A DNA stretch of 37,522 nucleotides from Anaerolineales bacterium (lineage in GTDB: Bacteria > Chloroflexota > Anaerolineae > Anaerolineales > RBG-16-64-43), in NCBI GenBank assembly GCA_016928575.1, contig JAFGKK010000062.1:1-37522 (forward strand), read 5' to 3'. This document shows positions 8,255 through 16,595 of this stretch, piece by piece (the stretch's first letter is position 1; each line of letters starts with the position of its first letter). The notes under the pieces are model-generated. The model did no database searches, had not been told where the DNA came from, and saw nothing but the letters and a program-made list of their open reading frames with translations. The position numbers and the translations under genes are program-made.

Positions 8255-9664
8255 CTATCCTTCCGTCAGCCATTCCAGCGCCGCATCCCGGATTTTTTCC
8301 ACGCTGGCCGTATCCACCCTCTGTTCCGCGTATTCCAGCGCCAGGCTGAGCTTTCCGGAGCAGGTCACCGCGCCCACCACCAGGTTGACGTTGGATATGG
8401 GGAATGCGCCGCCGGGATGCAGGATCAACCGGTCAAGTTCCAATCCCCCGTATCGCCGCGGAAATTCCATCCGCGAAAGGTTGGTCACCGCCGTTCCCAG
8501 GATGAGCCGGTCCAGCGCCTCCATCTTCTCCCGGCGCTGGATCGACGCGACGATATCCCCGCGCCGGCTGAAGGCCGACAGCTTTGGGTGCCGGGGCCGG
8601 GAGGGCGGGACCAAAGCGCCGAGCTTCTTAAAATGCAAGGCTTCCAAGATGCCCGGATCGAGGGCATCCCAGGTCAGAAAATTTTCGCAGAGGTTCTTGT
8701 CGGTCAGCAGCGGCCGGAACGCGCGGTGGAACTTGCGCGCGTTGTCCCAAAAGCCGGCCTTAACGTTGTAGCGGAACTTCGGGGCGACCATCCCCGCGTA
8801 AAAACCCATCCCTTCGCCGACCGGCTTGCGCAGGCGGCCGCGCACGCTGGCCGCGACGTGGATGTTGTCCTGAAAGGGCCTGACGCCCCGGATCCGGATT
8901 TGGGCGCCGGCAAACGCCGCGCTGAGGGCGGAGGTGACCGTCACGCCTTCGGTCCGGCAACGCCCGGCCAGCGCCGCCGTCCGGTCCTCGGAAAGCTCGA
9001 CCGTGAGCATCCGCGGGTTGATCCACTCCCAATACGCCCGATGGATCTCGGCGTAGTCTTCCTGGTCGAACAGCACCCGTTCCGACTCCCACCGCTTGTT
9101 GAAGCGGCGGATGAAAAACCGGACGATCGGATTAAGGGAGAGACCCTGCGGCAGGTTCTCCGGCCCGACGGGCACCGGATCCGGCAGCGGATCCGGCGGG
9201 CGTTCCGGATCGCCCAGGTGAAGCATCAGGTCCCGGGCCAGGTAGGCCAGCGAAATGCCGTCGCAGATCATGTGGTGGCAGAGGATGATCACTTCGGAGA
9301 TTCCCGGGGAACGGACCAGCAGGAAGCGGATCAACGGCCGCGCGCCGAATTCGAAGGGAATTCCGCAGGCCGCCCGGTGCACGGTCATCCAATCGCCATC
9401 GGTTTTCCGCAGAAAAAACTCCACCGGGATCTCCCCGGCGCCCTCGGATATGAACCAAGGAATATGGTCCGAATCCTCCTGAACCCGCGCCCTGAGGATG
9501 GGATGCCGGGCTTGAAGTCGGCGGACCGCATTCCCCAGCATGCTTTCGGCGACCTCGCCCCGGATCCGGACCGCCATGCTGACGATGGAATAGGGCGACC
9601 ACCGGAAAAAACGCTCGGCGGGGGTCGCTTTGCGTAAAAAATTTTTATCCGCTGCGGCCATCAT
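8255..9664 (-). CDS. Condensation-fold acyltransferase (PapA/WES/NRPS C-domain superfamily)
   Basis: 469 residues. The catalytic motif HHMICDG of CoA- or carrier-dependent acyltransferases is at residues 130-136, after an N-terminal half typical of the fold (RHPILRARVQ near 53). The C-terminal half contains NVNLVVGAVTCSGKLSLALEYAE, a common position for the second subdomain. There are no adenylation or carrier domains, so it is a stand-alone enzyme, perhaps forming an ester or amide on a lipid, alcohol or glycan. The start at 9664 has AGGAGG 8 nt upstream and overlaps the stop of the DUF3592-like gene (ATGA), so the two are translationally coupled. The acyl donor and acceptor cannot be read from the sequence. 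Confidence 0.8.
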   Translation of the reverse strand: MMAAADKNFLRKATPAERFFRWSPYSIVSMAVRIRGEVAESMLGNAVRRLQARHPILRARVQEDSDHIPWFISEGAGEIPVEFFLRKTDGDWMTVHRAACGIPFEFGARPLIRFLLVRSPGISEVIILCHHMICDGISLAYLARDLMLHLGDPERPPDPLPDPVPVGPENLPQGLSLNPIVRFFIRRFNKRWESERVLFDQEDYAEIHRAYWEWINPRMLTVELSEDRTAALAGRCRTEGVTVTSALSAAFAGAQIRIRGVRPFQDNIHVAASVRGRLRKPVGEGMGFYAGMVAPKFRYNVKAGFWDNARKFHRAFRPLLTDKNLCENFLTWDALDPGILEALHFKKLGALVPPSRPRHPKLSAFSRRGDIVASIQRREKMEALDRLILGTAVTNLSRMEFPRRYGGLELDRLILHPGGAFPISNVNLVVGAVTCSGKLSLALEYAEQRVDTASVEKIRDAALEWLTEG

Positions 9665-10296
9665 GCGCGTCGCCTCCTGGGTCGACAGAAATCCGCTGGG
9701 TTATTCGATCCATCGCGGCCCTCCGGAATGGTTGGCGGATCTTCCTTCCGCTGGAAGTGAATACGCACCGGGAAAGACGGGGTTGCGGAAAGCCGCCGTC
9801 GAAGGCCGCCGTTTTTCGATCCCCTTTTCACCCACAGGCCGAGGATGACCAACAGCCACGGGCAGATTCCCATGCACACCGCCGCATATGAATTAAAAAC
9901 CTCCACCCCGCCGTACAGCGGCCGGTTGACCCAGGGATCGTCCGGCAGGTACAGGACGTCCACCCGGCCGATTTCTAATATCATCGGCCACTGCGCTTTG
10001 CCCACCGGACACCAAAGATCGCGCCGTCCGGTCCGGTCCGCGTGGGAATACCGCGTCGGATCACCCTCCAGGCGGAACGCGTATTTGATGCTGTATCCCT
10101 CCGGACCGTCCTCCGCCTCGGCGTGGGAATCCGTGACCGCCGCCCGGACCAGGACGCCCTGCGAGCGCAGGCGCAGATCGTCGTACGCCGATGCGAAGCC
10201 CAGATACAGCATCAGCGGGGAGAAGACCGCGCATAGAAGGATCAGCGGAGCATAGTTTGCGGCTTTTGCCAGAGAGGCGGGCATCTTCGGCGTCAT
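9661..10296 (-). CDS. DUF3592-like two-span membrane protein
   Basis: 211 residues. Hydrophobic segments lie at about 15-36 and 138-156. Between them is an extracytoplasmic-looking beta domain with GYSIKYAFRLEGDPTRYSHA and VDVLYLPDDPWVNRP, the pattern I associate with DUF3592. The C-terminal 50 residues are basic and probably cytoplasmic. The stop overlaps the acyltransferase start by four bases. A start at 10284 is possible instead; no strong ribosome-binding site separates them. Function is unknown; the coupling suggests a joint role with the acyltransferase at the membrane. Confidence 0.65.
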   Translation of the reverse strand: MTPKMPASLAKAANYAPLILLCAVFSPLMLYLGFASAYDDLRLRSQGVLVRAAVTDSHAEAEDGPEGYSIKYAFRLEGDPTRYSHADRTGRRDLWCPVGKAQWPMILEIGRVDVLYLPDDPWVNRPLYGGVEVFNSYAAVCMGICPWLLVILGLWVKRGSKNGGLRRRLSATPSFPVRIHFQRKEDPPTIPEGRDGSNNPADFCRPRRRRA

Positions 10297-10513
10297 CCGT
10301 CATCCGCGGGCGGAGGTGCGTAATCTGCGCAAACGGTCGGGAAACGCCCGGCGCCGCCCGCGGTTTCTGCACTGCGGGGAACACGGGGATGAATGGGCGG
10401 GGCAACCCTCCCCGCGCGCGGCGTTTCCGCGTTGGTTTGCGGCCCGGGCGTGCAACGCGGGATCGGGCGCCGTCCGCCGCCGACCGAATGTCCGCGCACG
10501 GGCGGTTGGCCCT

Positions 10514-10888
10514 TCAACTTTTTTCGGTGAGGTATCGGATCGCCGCTTCCCGGTCGGTGAAGATCGTCACGTTCTGGCCGGCGTTCCGCGTCGCCGTCTC
10601 CGAAAAATCGTGGGTGTGATCCTCCGGGTCGACGAGCACGGCCACGGTCACCTTCAAGCTGATGCCGGGAGCGTTGCGGATGTCCTGGTTCGCAAACCGG
10701 TATGTTTTCGATGCCGGATCGACGTTTCTCGCCTCGGTCACGTCCATCAGATGCTTGGTGATGCCCAATTTTTCGCCAAGCCGATGGGCTTCTTGAATCC
10801 GATTTATCAACACGTCGCCGGTAAGGTCCCCCCAATGCTTGGCGATGATGTATTTCCCATCTGCGGAAACGGATAGCTTATACGACAT
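10514..10888 (-). CDS. SpoIIAA/STAS-like domain protein
   Basis: 124 residues from the ATG at 10888 (AAGGA 7-8 nt upstream). It has the layout of the SpoIIAA-like family: an initial beta hairpin (SADGKYIIAKHWGDLTGDV), a helix, the strand GITKHLMDVTEARNV, a mid-protein helix and strand (VTVAVLVDP), and the C-terminal FTDREAAIRYLTEK helix seen in many stand-alone SpoIIAA-like proteins. No Ser in the classical phosphorylation position is evident. It is soluble and cytoplasmic, and stands alone with no anti-sigma kinase nearby. Role unknown. Confidence 0.65.
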   Translation of the reverse strand: MSYKLSVSADGKYIIAKHWGDLTGDVLINRIQEAHRLGEKLGITKHLMDVTEARNVDPASKTYRFANQDIRNAPGISLKVTVAVLVDPEDHTHDFSETATRNAGQNVTIFTDREAAIRYLTEKS

Positions 10889-11339
10889 GGCGGCGTCCTT
10901 ATGCTTTCCCCTTTGCAGAAACCGCCCGGCCAATCGCCCTGCGGCCGACCGTTCTTTGCGGAAAACCGAATATCAGTATACATCAGAAATCCAGAAGGGC
11001 GCGCCGCCCAAAGCCCTCTTCCTGTCGCCCCGCTCCCGCGGGATGCGTAAGGCGCCGCAGGCCGCCTTCTCGATAGCCCGTTCCTGCTTTTTGCAGGTGC
11101 GGGGGTTGTCCGATAAGCGGAGGGAGGACCGCGTTCCTTTCACCCGCCCCGCCGCTTGGCCAAGACGGCCTAGGGCGGTCAATCCCGAATCCGCATTCCA
11201 CTGCGGCTGAGGGTCTTTACGCAAACCTCAACCTAGTTTGTGTGTGGAGTATAATCCGGAAGCCCCGCGGGCCGGGAAAACCTGCGCATCCGAATCCCAT
11301 ACCGGCGTCTCGAATTTTCCGGGAAACCGGCGGCGCGGG
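10889..11339. other. Intergenic stretch carrying the promoter of the next gene
   Basis: About 450 bp between divergent genes. I see no convincing coding sequence. A TATAAT is at 11250-11255 on the plus strand. Confidence 0.5.
11250..11255 (+). promoter_or_regulatory. -10 element upstream of the GT-C glycosyltransferase gene
   Basis: TATAAT, giving a leader of about 78 nt before the ATG at 11340. It argues against a start at 11238, which lies upstream of it. No clear -35 is seen. Confidence 0.4.
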
Positions 11340-13094
11340 ATGTCCCGGACTTCTCCCCGGGGGCAGGAATCGCCGTTGGAATCACCCATCCCCGAAAAGC
11401 GAACCGGCTCGGCGGATCCTCCGCGGCGCTCCGCGTGGGACGTGCTCACCGCCGCGGGGATCGCCCTGTTCCTGATCAACAGCGCCGCGTTTATCCTGCT
11501 GGGCCGCTTCAACGCCGACGAAGGCTGGTATCTGTATGCAGGCAAACTCGTCTACGAAGGCCTTCGCCCCTACCAGGATTTTCTATTCACCCAGCCTCCC
11601 CTGCTTCCGTATGTCTACGGCTTGGGACAGCATTTTCTGGCGCCGAGCCTCTACCTGGGAAGGGTGACCTCCGCCGCCTTCTCGTTGTCCGCTTTTCTGC
11701 TTTCGATCAAAATCGCGGTCCGGTACGGCGGAAAGACGGCCGCCGGGATAACCGCCCTGCTCGGCGGAACGTTCCTCTTCGGCATCTACCATCAGACGAT
11801 CACCAAAACCTACGCGATCACGGCCTTCCTGTTCCTCCTGGCCTTCTTTCTGCTTGCTTCCTCTTTCGGCCGGTGGATTCGGCTGATCCTGTGCGCCGCG
11901 GCCGTCTTGCTGGCGGTCCTCGCCCGGCTCCCGGCCGTCTTCTTCGCCGCCCCATTCCTCCTCTACGCTTTTCTCCGATCCGGAATCCGCGGAAAAATCG
12001 TCCTGGGAGCGCTCGGTCTGCTGACCGGCTTGTGGTTTGTGTTCCTCGCCCTGCCGAATCCGTACGCCGAGTTATGGGATGTATATCTGAACTTCCTGGG
12101 CCAATGGGGGGATCTCACCGTCGCCGAGCGCTTTTTGCGAATCCTCCGAATCAGCGCCCCGACCCTGGTTTCGCAATTTCCGGGCTATATCCTGCTCGCA
12201 GGGATTCTGCTGATCCTCAGCGCACGGCGGCTCGAGGGAGCCCTGCACACGCACCGGCCGTTGTTCCTCACCGCGGCGGGGTTGTTCCTCTTCGGCGCCG
12301 CGAACCTGATCACCGGCGGATACCTTGTGGAATACGACGCCCCGCTGTTGTTCGCCGCCTTCCCCATCCTGGGCATCGTGTTCGCGAAGCTGCTGCCGAC
12401 GATCGGGAAACGCACCCGCATTCTCCTGCAGCTGGCGGTCGCGGCGGCCGCGGCGATGGGGCTGGTGCGCAGCCGGCTGTACTACTACGACCTATCCGGC
12501 GGCCGCCTGCCGATCGAGAAAATCCGGGAAGCCGCGGCGGTCGTGGCGCGGCACTCCGCGCTCGGCGATCCGATCTTCGCCCTGGAAGGCCTGCCGGTCG
12601 TCCTCGAGGCGGACCGGAAGGTCCTGCCGGGGATGGAACAGGGGCAATTCGGATTTCTCAACGCCGATACCGGCTTTGTCCGCGCGCTCCACGCCGTAAA
12701 CGGAGAGATCGCCCTGCAGTATCTCGCCGCGGGAGAATCCAAGCTGGTCATCCTGACCGATGCGGATTGGATCCTGTTGCGGAACGCGCCGGAGTACCGG
12801 GCCATCGCCGACGCCCTAGCGCGGAACTACGAACCGATCTACCGGGCGGATCATTTCGGCCAATTGAACGTCGAGATTGCGATTTACCGGCGCCGCGCGG
12901 GTTCCTCAGACGCGGCCGGCGAGGGTGCGCTGGTTCGGGAGTTGGGTCTGCGCGTCCTGAAAGCGGAGTCGCACCCCGCGGGGCAAAACCGTCCCCGCTC
13001 GACCTTGGATCGGTTTTTGGACCCGCGGGTATCGCCCAGCGCCCGCCCAGGGACGGGAAGGGATCGGGCCGGGCCGCTATTGGATTATCTGTAA
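11340..13094 (+). CDS. GT-C fold (GT39/ArnT-like) membrane glycosyltransferase
   Basis: 584 residues from the ATG at 11340, the first ATG after the TATAAT at 11250. After a polar N-terminal tail come about ten hydrophobic helices. The first periplasmic loop has the family's acidic motif, RFNADEGWYLYAG, followed by LRPYQDFLFTQPPLLPY, as in polyprenyl-phosphate-sugar-dependent transferases. A soluble C-terminal domain of about 200 residues follows the last helix. Such enzymes move a sugar from a lipid-phosphate carrier to a protein, lipid or glycan on the outer face of the membrane. Its 3' end overlaps the convergent YcxB-like gene by 18 bp. Donor and acceptor are unknown. Confidence 0.85.
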   Translation: MSRTSPRGQESPLESPIPEKRTGSADPPRRSAWDVLTAAGIALFLINSAAFILLGRFNADEGWYLYAGKLVYEGLRPYQDFLFTQPPLLPYVYGLGQHFLAPSLYLGRVTSAAFSLSAFLLSIKIAVRYGGKTAAGITALLGGTFLFGIYHQTITKTYAITAFLFLLAFFLLASSFGRWIRLILCAAAVLLAVLARLPAVFFAAPFLLYAFLRSGIRGKIVLGALGLLTGLWFVFLALPNPYAELWDVYLNFLGQWGDLTVAERFLRILRISAPTLVSQFPGYILLAGILLILSARRLEGALHTHRPLFLTAAGLFLFGAANLITGGYLVEYDAPLLFAAFPILGIVFAKLLPTIGKRTRILLQLAVAAAAAMGLVRSRLYYYDLSGGRLPIEKIREAAAVVARHSALGDPIFALEGLPVVLEADRKVLPGMEQGQFGFLNADTGFVRALHAVNGEIALQYLAAGESKLVILTDADWILLRNAPEYRAIADALARNYEPIYRADHFGQLNVEIAIYRRRAGSSDAAGEGALVRELGLRVLKAESHPAGQNRPRSTLDRFLDPRVSPSARPGTGRDRAGPLLDYL

Positions 13095-13682
13095 GAGAAT
13101 ATGCATCGCCGCTGCTATTCCGGCGGCCAGCGCGGCCAATCCGACCACCGCGAAGGTAACGCACGTGAATGCGCTGAAGGGTTTTGCCTTGGGGACGTTG
13201 TGCGACCGCAGTCGTTCATAGACAAAAGCCAATTCCTGTTGGCTAAAAAACCTCTTCGGCAACGGGACGGCCTTGTTCTCCGCCAGGTACAATAGCAACA
13301 GCCGATCGTTTTCCTTCCACTTGCGGAAATCCTTCCAGGCCCGGGCCGCCTTTCCGACCGAATTGCCGGTGACGATTTCTTTTTCCCCCAGCTCGATATC
13401 CACCGGCAGACTCAGTTCCCGATCCTGCTTGTAAAATTGCCGCCACTTCAAAGGCAAATACACCAGGTGGAGGAACGGGATGATCAGCAGGATCGCAAAC
13501 AACGGCAGGTAATACATCCATTTGCCGACCAGGTCCTTTTCCAGAAAGCCCAACACCGCCAGCAAGGACAAGAAAAAAAAGTAGATCAGGGTGTTGCCGC
13601 AATCGACAAACTTGGATTGCCGAAGGTTCAGCCGTTGGAATTCCAGGAAATCATCCTTGGTCAGTTGTCCTCGGATCGTCAT
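13077..13682 (-). CDS. YcxB-like membrane protein
   Basis: 201 residues from the ATG at 13682, with AGGAGG 4 nt upstream. Two adjacent hydrophobic segments (about 33-80), followed by a soluble part with ELGEKEIVTGNSVGKAARAW and LLLLYLAENKAVPLPKRFFS, fit the YcxB-like family of unknown function. A further C-terminal hydrophobic helix (about 173-198) ends the protein. It converges on and overlaps the glycosyltransferase gene by 18 bp, with no terminator between them. Confidence 0.7.
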   Translation of the reverse strand: MTIRGQLTKDDFLEFQRLNLRQSKFVDCGNTLIYFFFLSLLAVLGFLEKDLVGKWMYYLPLFAILLIIPFLHLVYLPLKWRQFYKQDRELSLPVDIELGEKEIVTGNSVGKAARAWKDFRKWKENDRLLLLYLAENKAVPLPKRFFSQQELAFVYERLRSHNVPKAKPFSAFTCVTFAVVGLAALAAGIAAAMHILLQIIQ

Positions 13683-13742
13683 CTCGCCTCCTGAACGAAT
13701 GCCTAAATCGGAGCGCCGCATTCCGGATGTGCCGGGCGCCGC

Positions 13743-14100
13743 TTAAGCGCTCGGAATAGGTAGGGATGATTCGGGCCGGCTTCCGGCCGTACAGCCCGGT
13801 TTGGCTGGATCCATACCCGCCGCGGTGGATGAGCCGGTCGCTTTTCTCCGCCATCGCCGAATCCGGAAGGTCCGGCGCCGAGCGGAAGTTGGGGGCGGCG
13901 GGTGCAATCGGCGCAGGAGAATCCGGTGCCCAGCGGTCAATACGACCTGCGGCAGCCCGTCCGCCGGCGCCTTGATGCAGGCTTGCAGGACGACCGTGGA
14001 ATCCCCAAAGGTGGTGCCGCCGTGCAGTTGCTCGAGGTTCCCGGGAAAGAGCCAGATGGTCGGGTGATCTTTGTTGGTCTTTGCGAAGGGCGGCGACTCA
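13743..14100 (-). pseudogene. Possible decayed gene downstream of the DinB/TPR gene
   Basis: The 443 bp of 13683-14125 holds no intact gene. On the minus strand, around 14095-13930, a frame reads KTNKDHPTIWLFPGNLEQL and continues through DSTVVLQACIKAP and LPQVVLTAG with balanced, protein-like composition, but it has no usable start. A GTG at 14124 with a good ribosome-binding site opens a different frame that stops after eight codons. Farther on, another frame looks more protein-like. This fits a frameshifted remnant, but chance cannot be excluded in GC-rich DNA. Confidence 0.25.
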
Positions 14101-14125
14101 ACCGGACGGCGCTTCCTTCCTCACG

Positions 14126-14839
14126 TCACTCCTTGTAGAGCGCCAGATACTCAGGAGTCTCCCGGATCGATGCGAAGTCGGGATCCTCCTTCGACCATTC
14201 CCTCAGGTCCGGATTTAATTCCAGCGCCTCTTTCAACCCCCCGACCGCCTTCCCCTTTTCCCCGATCAGCGCGTAGTGGCAAGCCAGGTTGTATTTCACC
14301 GTCCCGTCCCACCGGCTGCCCGCCCCCAAACCCGTCAGCGCCGCCGCCGCCGACTCCTGCAGGTCGGTCGCATATTCCTTAGCGTCCCGTTCAAGATAGA
14401 CCTGACCCAGATGAATCACCGGATGGACGTATCCCGTCCCCGCGATCGATTTCCACGTCTGCCGTTTGTCGTCCCACATCGCATTCAGGTCCGCCTCGCC
14501 GGCCGCCTCGATTTGCTCGAGGAGCCGCCGGTTCGCCTCCGCCGCCTTCGCGAGTATCTCCGTCCAAGGCGAGTCGCGAAACTCGGCGAACTCCTCGGCA
14601 TTGATCTCCTCATAGTTGTCGTACTTAACCCTTGCCTCTCCGCGGCGCATGGCGGCCAAGTTGGCCGCCATCCGTTCTTTCCAGGCGGCCAAATGGGCGA
14701 GCACGTCCTTCGGCGACCACCGGTCCGGCTCCCCGCGGACGGAACGTTCCGATTCGGAAAGATGGACGAACAGGGATTGCTCTTCGCGGTCGATCCTCTT
14801 GATCCATTCGATCAATTTGGGTTTAAGCGCCGGCGCCAT
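14126..14839 (-). CDS. DinB-like four-helix protein with C-terminal TPR-like region
   Basis: 237 residues; AAGGAGG is 4 nt before the ATG. The first 150 residues match the DinB/ClbS (DUF1706-like) helical bundle: RWSPKDVLAHLAAWKERM near 40-57 and GTGYVHPVIHLGQVYLER near 136-153. The His residues at these two sites are where metal-binding members place ligands. The last 80 residues resemble a tetratricopeptide pair: YNLACHYALIGEKGKAVGGL, then an ALELNPDLREWSKEDPDF helix. The four-helix family includes thiol transferases and ClbS, which protects against colibactin; the role here is not known. The fusion is of some interest. Confidence 0.75.
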   Translation of the reverse strand: MAPALKPKLIEWIKRIDREEQSLFVHLSESERSVRGEPDRWSPKDVLAHLAAWKERMAANLAAMRRGEARVKYDNYEEINAEEFAEFRDSPWTEILAKAAEANRRLLEQIEAAGEADLNAMWDDKRQTWKSIAGTGYVHPVIHLGQVYLERDAKEYATDLQESAAAALTGLGAGSRWDGTVKYNLACHYALIGEKGKAVGGLKEALELNPDLREWSKEDPDFASIRETPEYLALYKE

Positions 14840-15045
14840 TTATCCTCCTTGGGCGCGCATGAAGCCCCGGGCGATCTGCCCGACCGATCCCGCCGAATCG
14901 GATTTCAGGCTCCGTCGGACCGCCGGAAAGGCCTTCGGCCAAATCCCGGACGACGCCTCGCCCGGCGCAGCAAAGGCCTTCTTTTTCCACCGGGCCGCTT
15001 CGGCCGCGGCCGGGCCGGCGCGGGGCCGAAGGCGACTTCGCCGCT

Positions 15046-15675
15046 CTATTGGAATTTTTTCCGGATCGCGTGATACAGAAGCTTTGTCCCGCCGTAAAAA
15101 CCTTTCCATCCGAGAAAATTCCCGTCCGCCAAAAACGCTTTCCGACCGTCACCATACTCGATCTGCACCCAGTTGAGTACAAAATCCCTTCCTTGTTTTC
15201 CATAACCGACCGTTTTTATGTTCCGAAGGAGCACCTTTTCCTTCCCGCCGAAAAAATCCACGCCATCCTTATGCAATTCCAATGTGCCGACGTCCTGATA
15301 TGCCAGGGGTTGGAATTTTCGCCATGTATTCTCTTCGGGAAGATACCAAATATTCGTAAATTTGTTGATTTCCAGTCTCCCTTCTTCTATCAGCCTCGCC
15401 TTTTTGGCCAAAGTGCCCACGCCCAAGAACAACAGGGAAAACGCCGCTCCGAAAGGCGCCGAGCCACAACACAAAAGCATCGATCCGCAAAGGTAATCCA
15501 CAATCCCCAAATGCTGGCTGGTGGTCTCGAACAACGGACGTCCCTGTTCATGCAAATATCCCGCATATCCCCCGACACCCATCACCAGCAATCCATACAA
15601 CATCGTTCCCGCCAATAGAATAATCGACGCCAAAAAATAAATACGGTCGGCGAACCAGAATTTTCCCTGTTCCAT
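15046..15675 (-). CDS. Membrane protein of unknown function with a PH-like C-terminal half
   Basis: 209 residues; GGAGG is 4 nt before the ATG. Two hydrophobic segments (about 10-38 and 60-88) flank a short polar loop. The C-terminal 120 residues are soluble and strand-rich (ENTWRKFQPLAYQDVGTLEL, GKEKVLLRNIKTVGYGKQGR, VQIEYGDGRKAFLADG), a pattern seen in bacterial PH-like domains that follow a pair of membrane helices. I do not recognise the family. Codon use is slightly less GC-rich than in the neighbours. It is transcribed alone or with the DinB/TPR gene, 206 bp downstream. Confidence 0.6.
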   Translation of the reverse strand: MEQGKFWFADRIYFLASIILLAGTMLYGLLVMGVGGYAGYLHEQGRPLFETTSQHLGIVDYLCGSMLLCCGSAPFGAAFSLLFLGVGTLAKKARLIEEGRLEINKFTNIWYLPEENTWRKFQPLAYQDVGTLELHKDGVDFFGGKEKVLLRNIKTVGYGKQGRDFVLNWVQIEYGDGRKAFLADGNFLGWKGFYGGTKLLYHAIRKKFQ

Positions 15676-15735
15676 TTTTCCTCCGCTGCCGGCGGCCGAA
15701 GTCCGGTTGTTTTTCGGCCTGCGCCAAGCCCGCCG

Positions 15736-15752
15736 ATCCCGCGAAAGCGGGA
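15736..15752. repeat. Palindromic repeat, ATCCCGC-N4-GCGGGA type
   Basis: Second copy of the element at 8055, with the same GAAA loop and followed by an A-run. It is adjacent to the dispersed repeat at 15773. Confidence 0.6.
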
Positions 15753-15772
15753 AAAAATAAACCTAATATCTG

Positions 15773-15960
15773 CTCAAGCTCCCCCTCATCCGCCCTCCCC
15801 TCGCTTTCCCTCGGGACAGGCTCTCGGGACAGGATCGGGCACCTTTCCCGGAATTGCGCCGGGACCAGCTTCCCAGCCCCACCTCTGCGGATGAAGATAT
15901 GCATTTGTTGAAAGCCATCCAGCTTAAGCTATGGGCTGGGAGAAAGACGGGATGAGGGTG
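15773..15960. repeat. Dispersed repeat, copy 1 (about 190 bp)
   Basis: Its reverse complement matches 35918-36051 over most of its length, including CCCAGCCCAT, AAGCTGG.GGGCTTTCA and GGTCCCGGCGCAATTCCGGG. It has about 50 extra bp holding CCCTCGCTTTCCCTCGGGACAGG, which instead resembles 35666-35750. It takes up much of the 488-bp gap 15676-16163, in which I see no firm gene. Confidence 0.75.
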
Positions 15961-16163
15961 GAATAATTGGATAGTTTCCGACTTTTTTCAACCCTGCATC
16001 ATGTTGTGCAAATACAAAATTTTTTCCATTGGAGTCATTACTGTTTGCTTGTGCTTCCGGTCCGCAATGGGAACAACGCGGTTCCGATCTGACGGGAACA
16101 CCATTGAGAAAAGAGGCCGGCATCTCCGGCCAGACCGGTGTTCGGCAGATCCTCACCGCAGAA

Positions 16164-16595
16164 TCACGGGGTAGGGCTTACCCCAGCCGCCGCTTTGCGC
16201 AGCCAGGGCTTTTCCCGGATCAGCCGCGCCGCCAGCGCCAGCAAGATAAGGATTCCCGCCAGGGTTCCGCCCGGAAAAAAGATGACCGCGATCAGCCCCG
16301 CCACCGCGGTGGACCACCAGCCCCAGTGACTGCGAACCGCAAACGCGCACAGCGCGCCGATCAGAAAGGTGCCTTCCAACACCAACATCCAGCCGATCCG
16401 GGCGGCGGAGAGCCCCATGGCGCCGAACAATTCCAGCCCGAACCAGGCTGCCGGTCCGCCGCCGGGAAGCGCGGCGCCGGTCCGCGCCGCCAGACCCAGG
16501 CCGGTCATCCCGCATCCGGTGAGAATCCCGATCCCGAACGCCGAGTATTCCGGAAATCCGCGCAGGAGATGTTTGAAGGCTCTCACTGAACGCAT
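16164..16595 (-). CDS. Small four-helix membrane protein overlapping dnaE
   Basis: 143 residues from the ATG at 16595, which lies inside the last codons of dnaE (13-bp overlap, different frame). Hydrophobic stretches at about 20-38, 50-62, 68-86 and 92-118 (for example STAVAGLIAVIFFPGGTLAG) indicate four membrane segments with a basic C-terminus. I do not recognise a family. The overlap suggests co-transcription and coupled translation with dnaE, although no replication role is implied. Confidence 0.55.
   Translation of the reverse strand: MRSVRAFKHLLRGFPEYSAFGIGILTGCGMTGLGLAARTGAALPGGGPAAWFGLELFGAMGLSAARIGWMLVLEGTFLIGALCAFAVRSHWGWWSTAVAGLIAVIFFPGGTLAGILILLALAARLIREKPWLRKAAAGVSPTP

Noticed and set aside
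10973-11224. 83-codon minus-strand frame between the SpoIIAA-like and GT-C genes
   Set aside because: Arg/Gly-rich composition, no ribosome-binding site and no family; likely chance or repeat-derived.
11238-11340. Earlier start for the GT-C gene at 11238
   Set aside because: It lies upstream of the likely TATAAT at 11250, and the added residues are not like a membrane protein N-terminus.
14101-14124. GTG start with good ribosome-binding site directly after the DinB/TPR gene
   Set aside because: The frame stops after eight codons.
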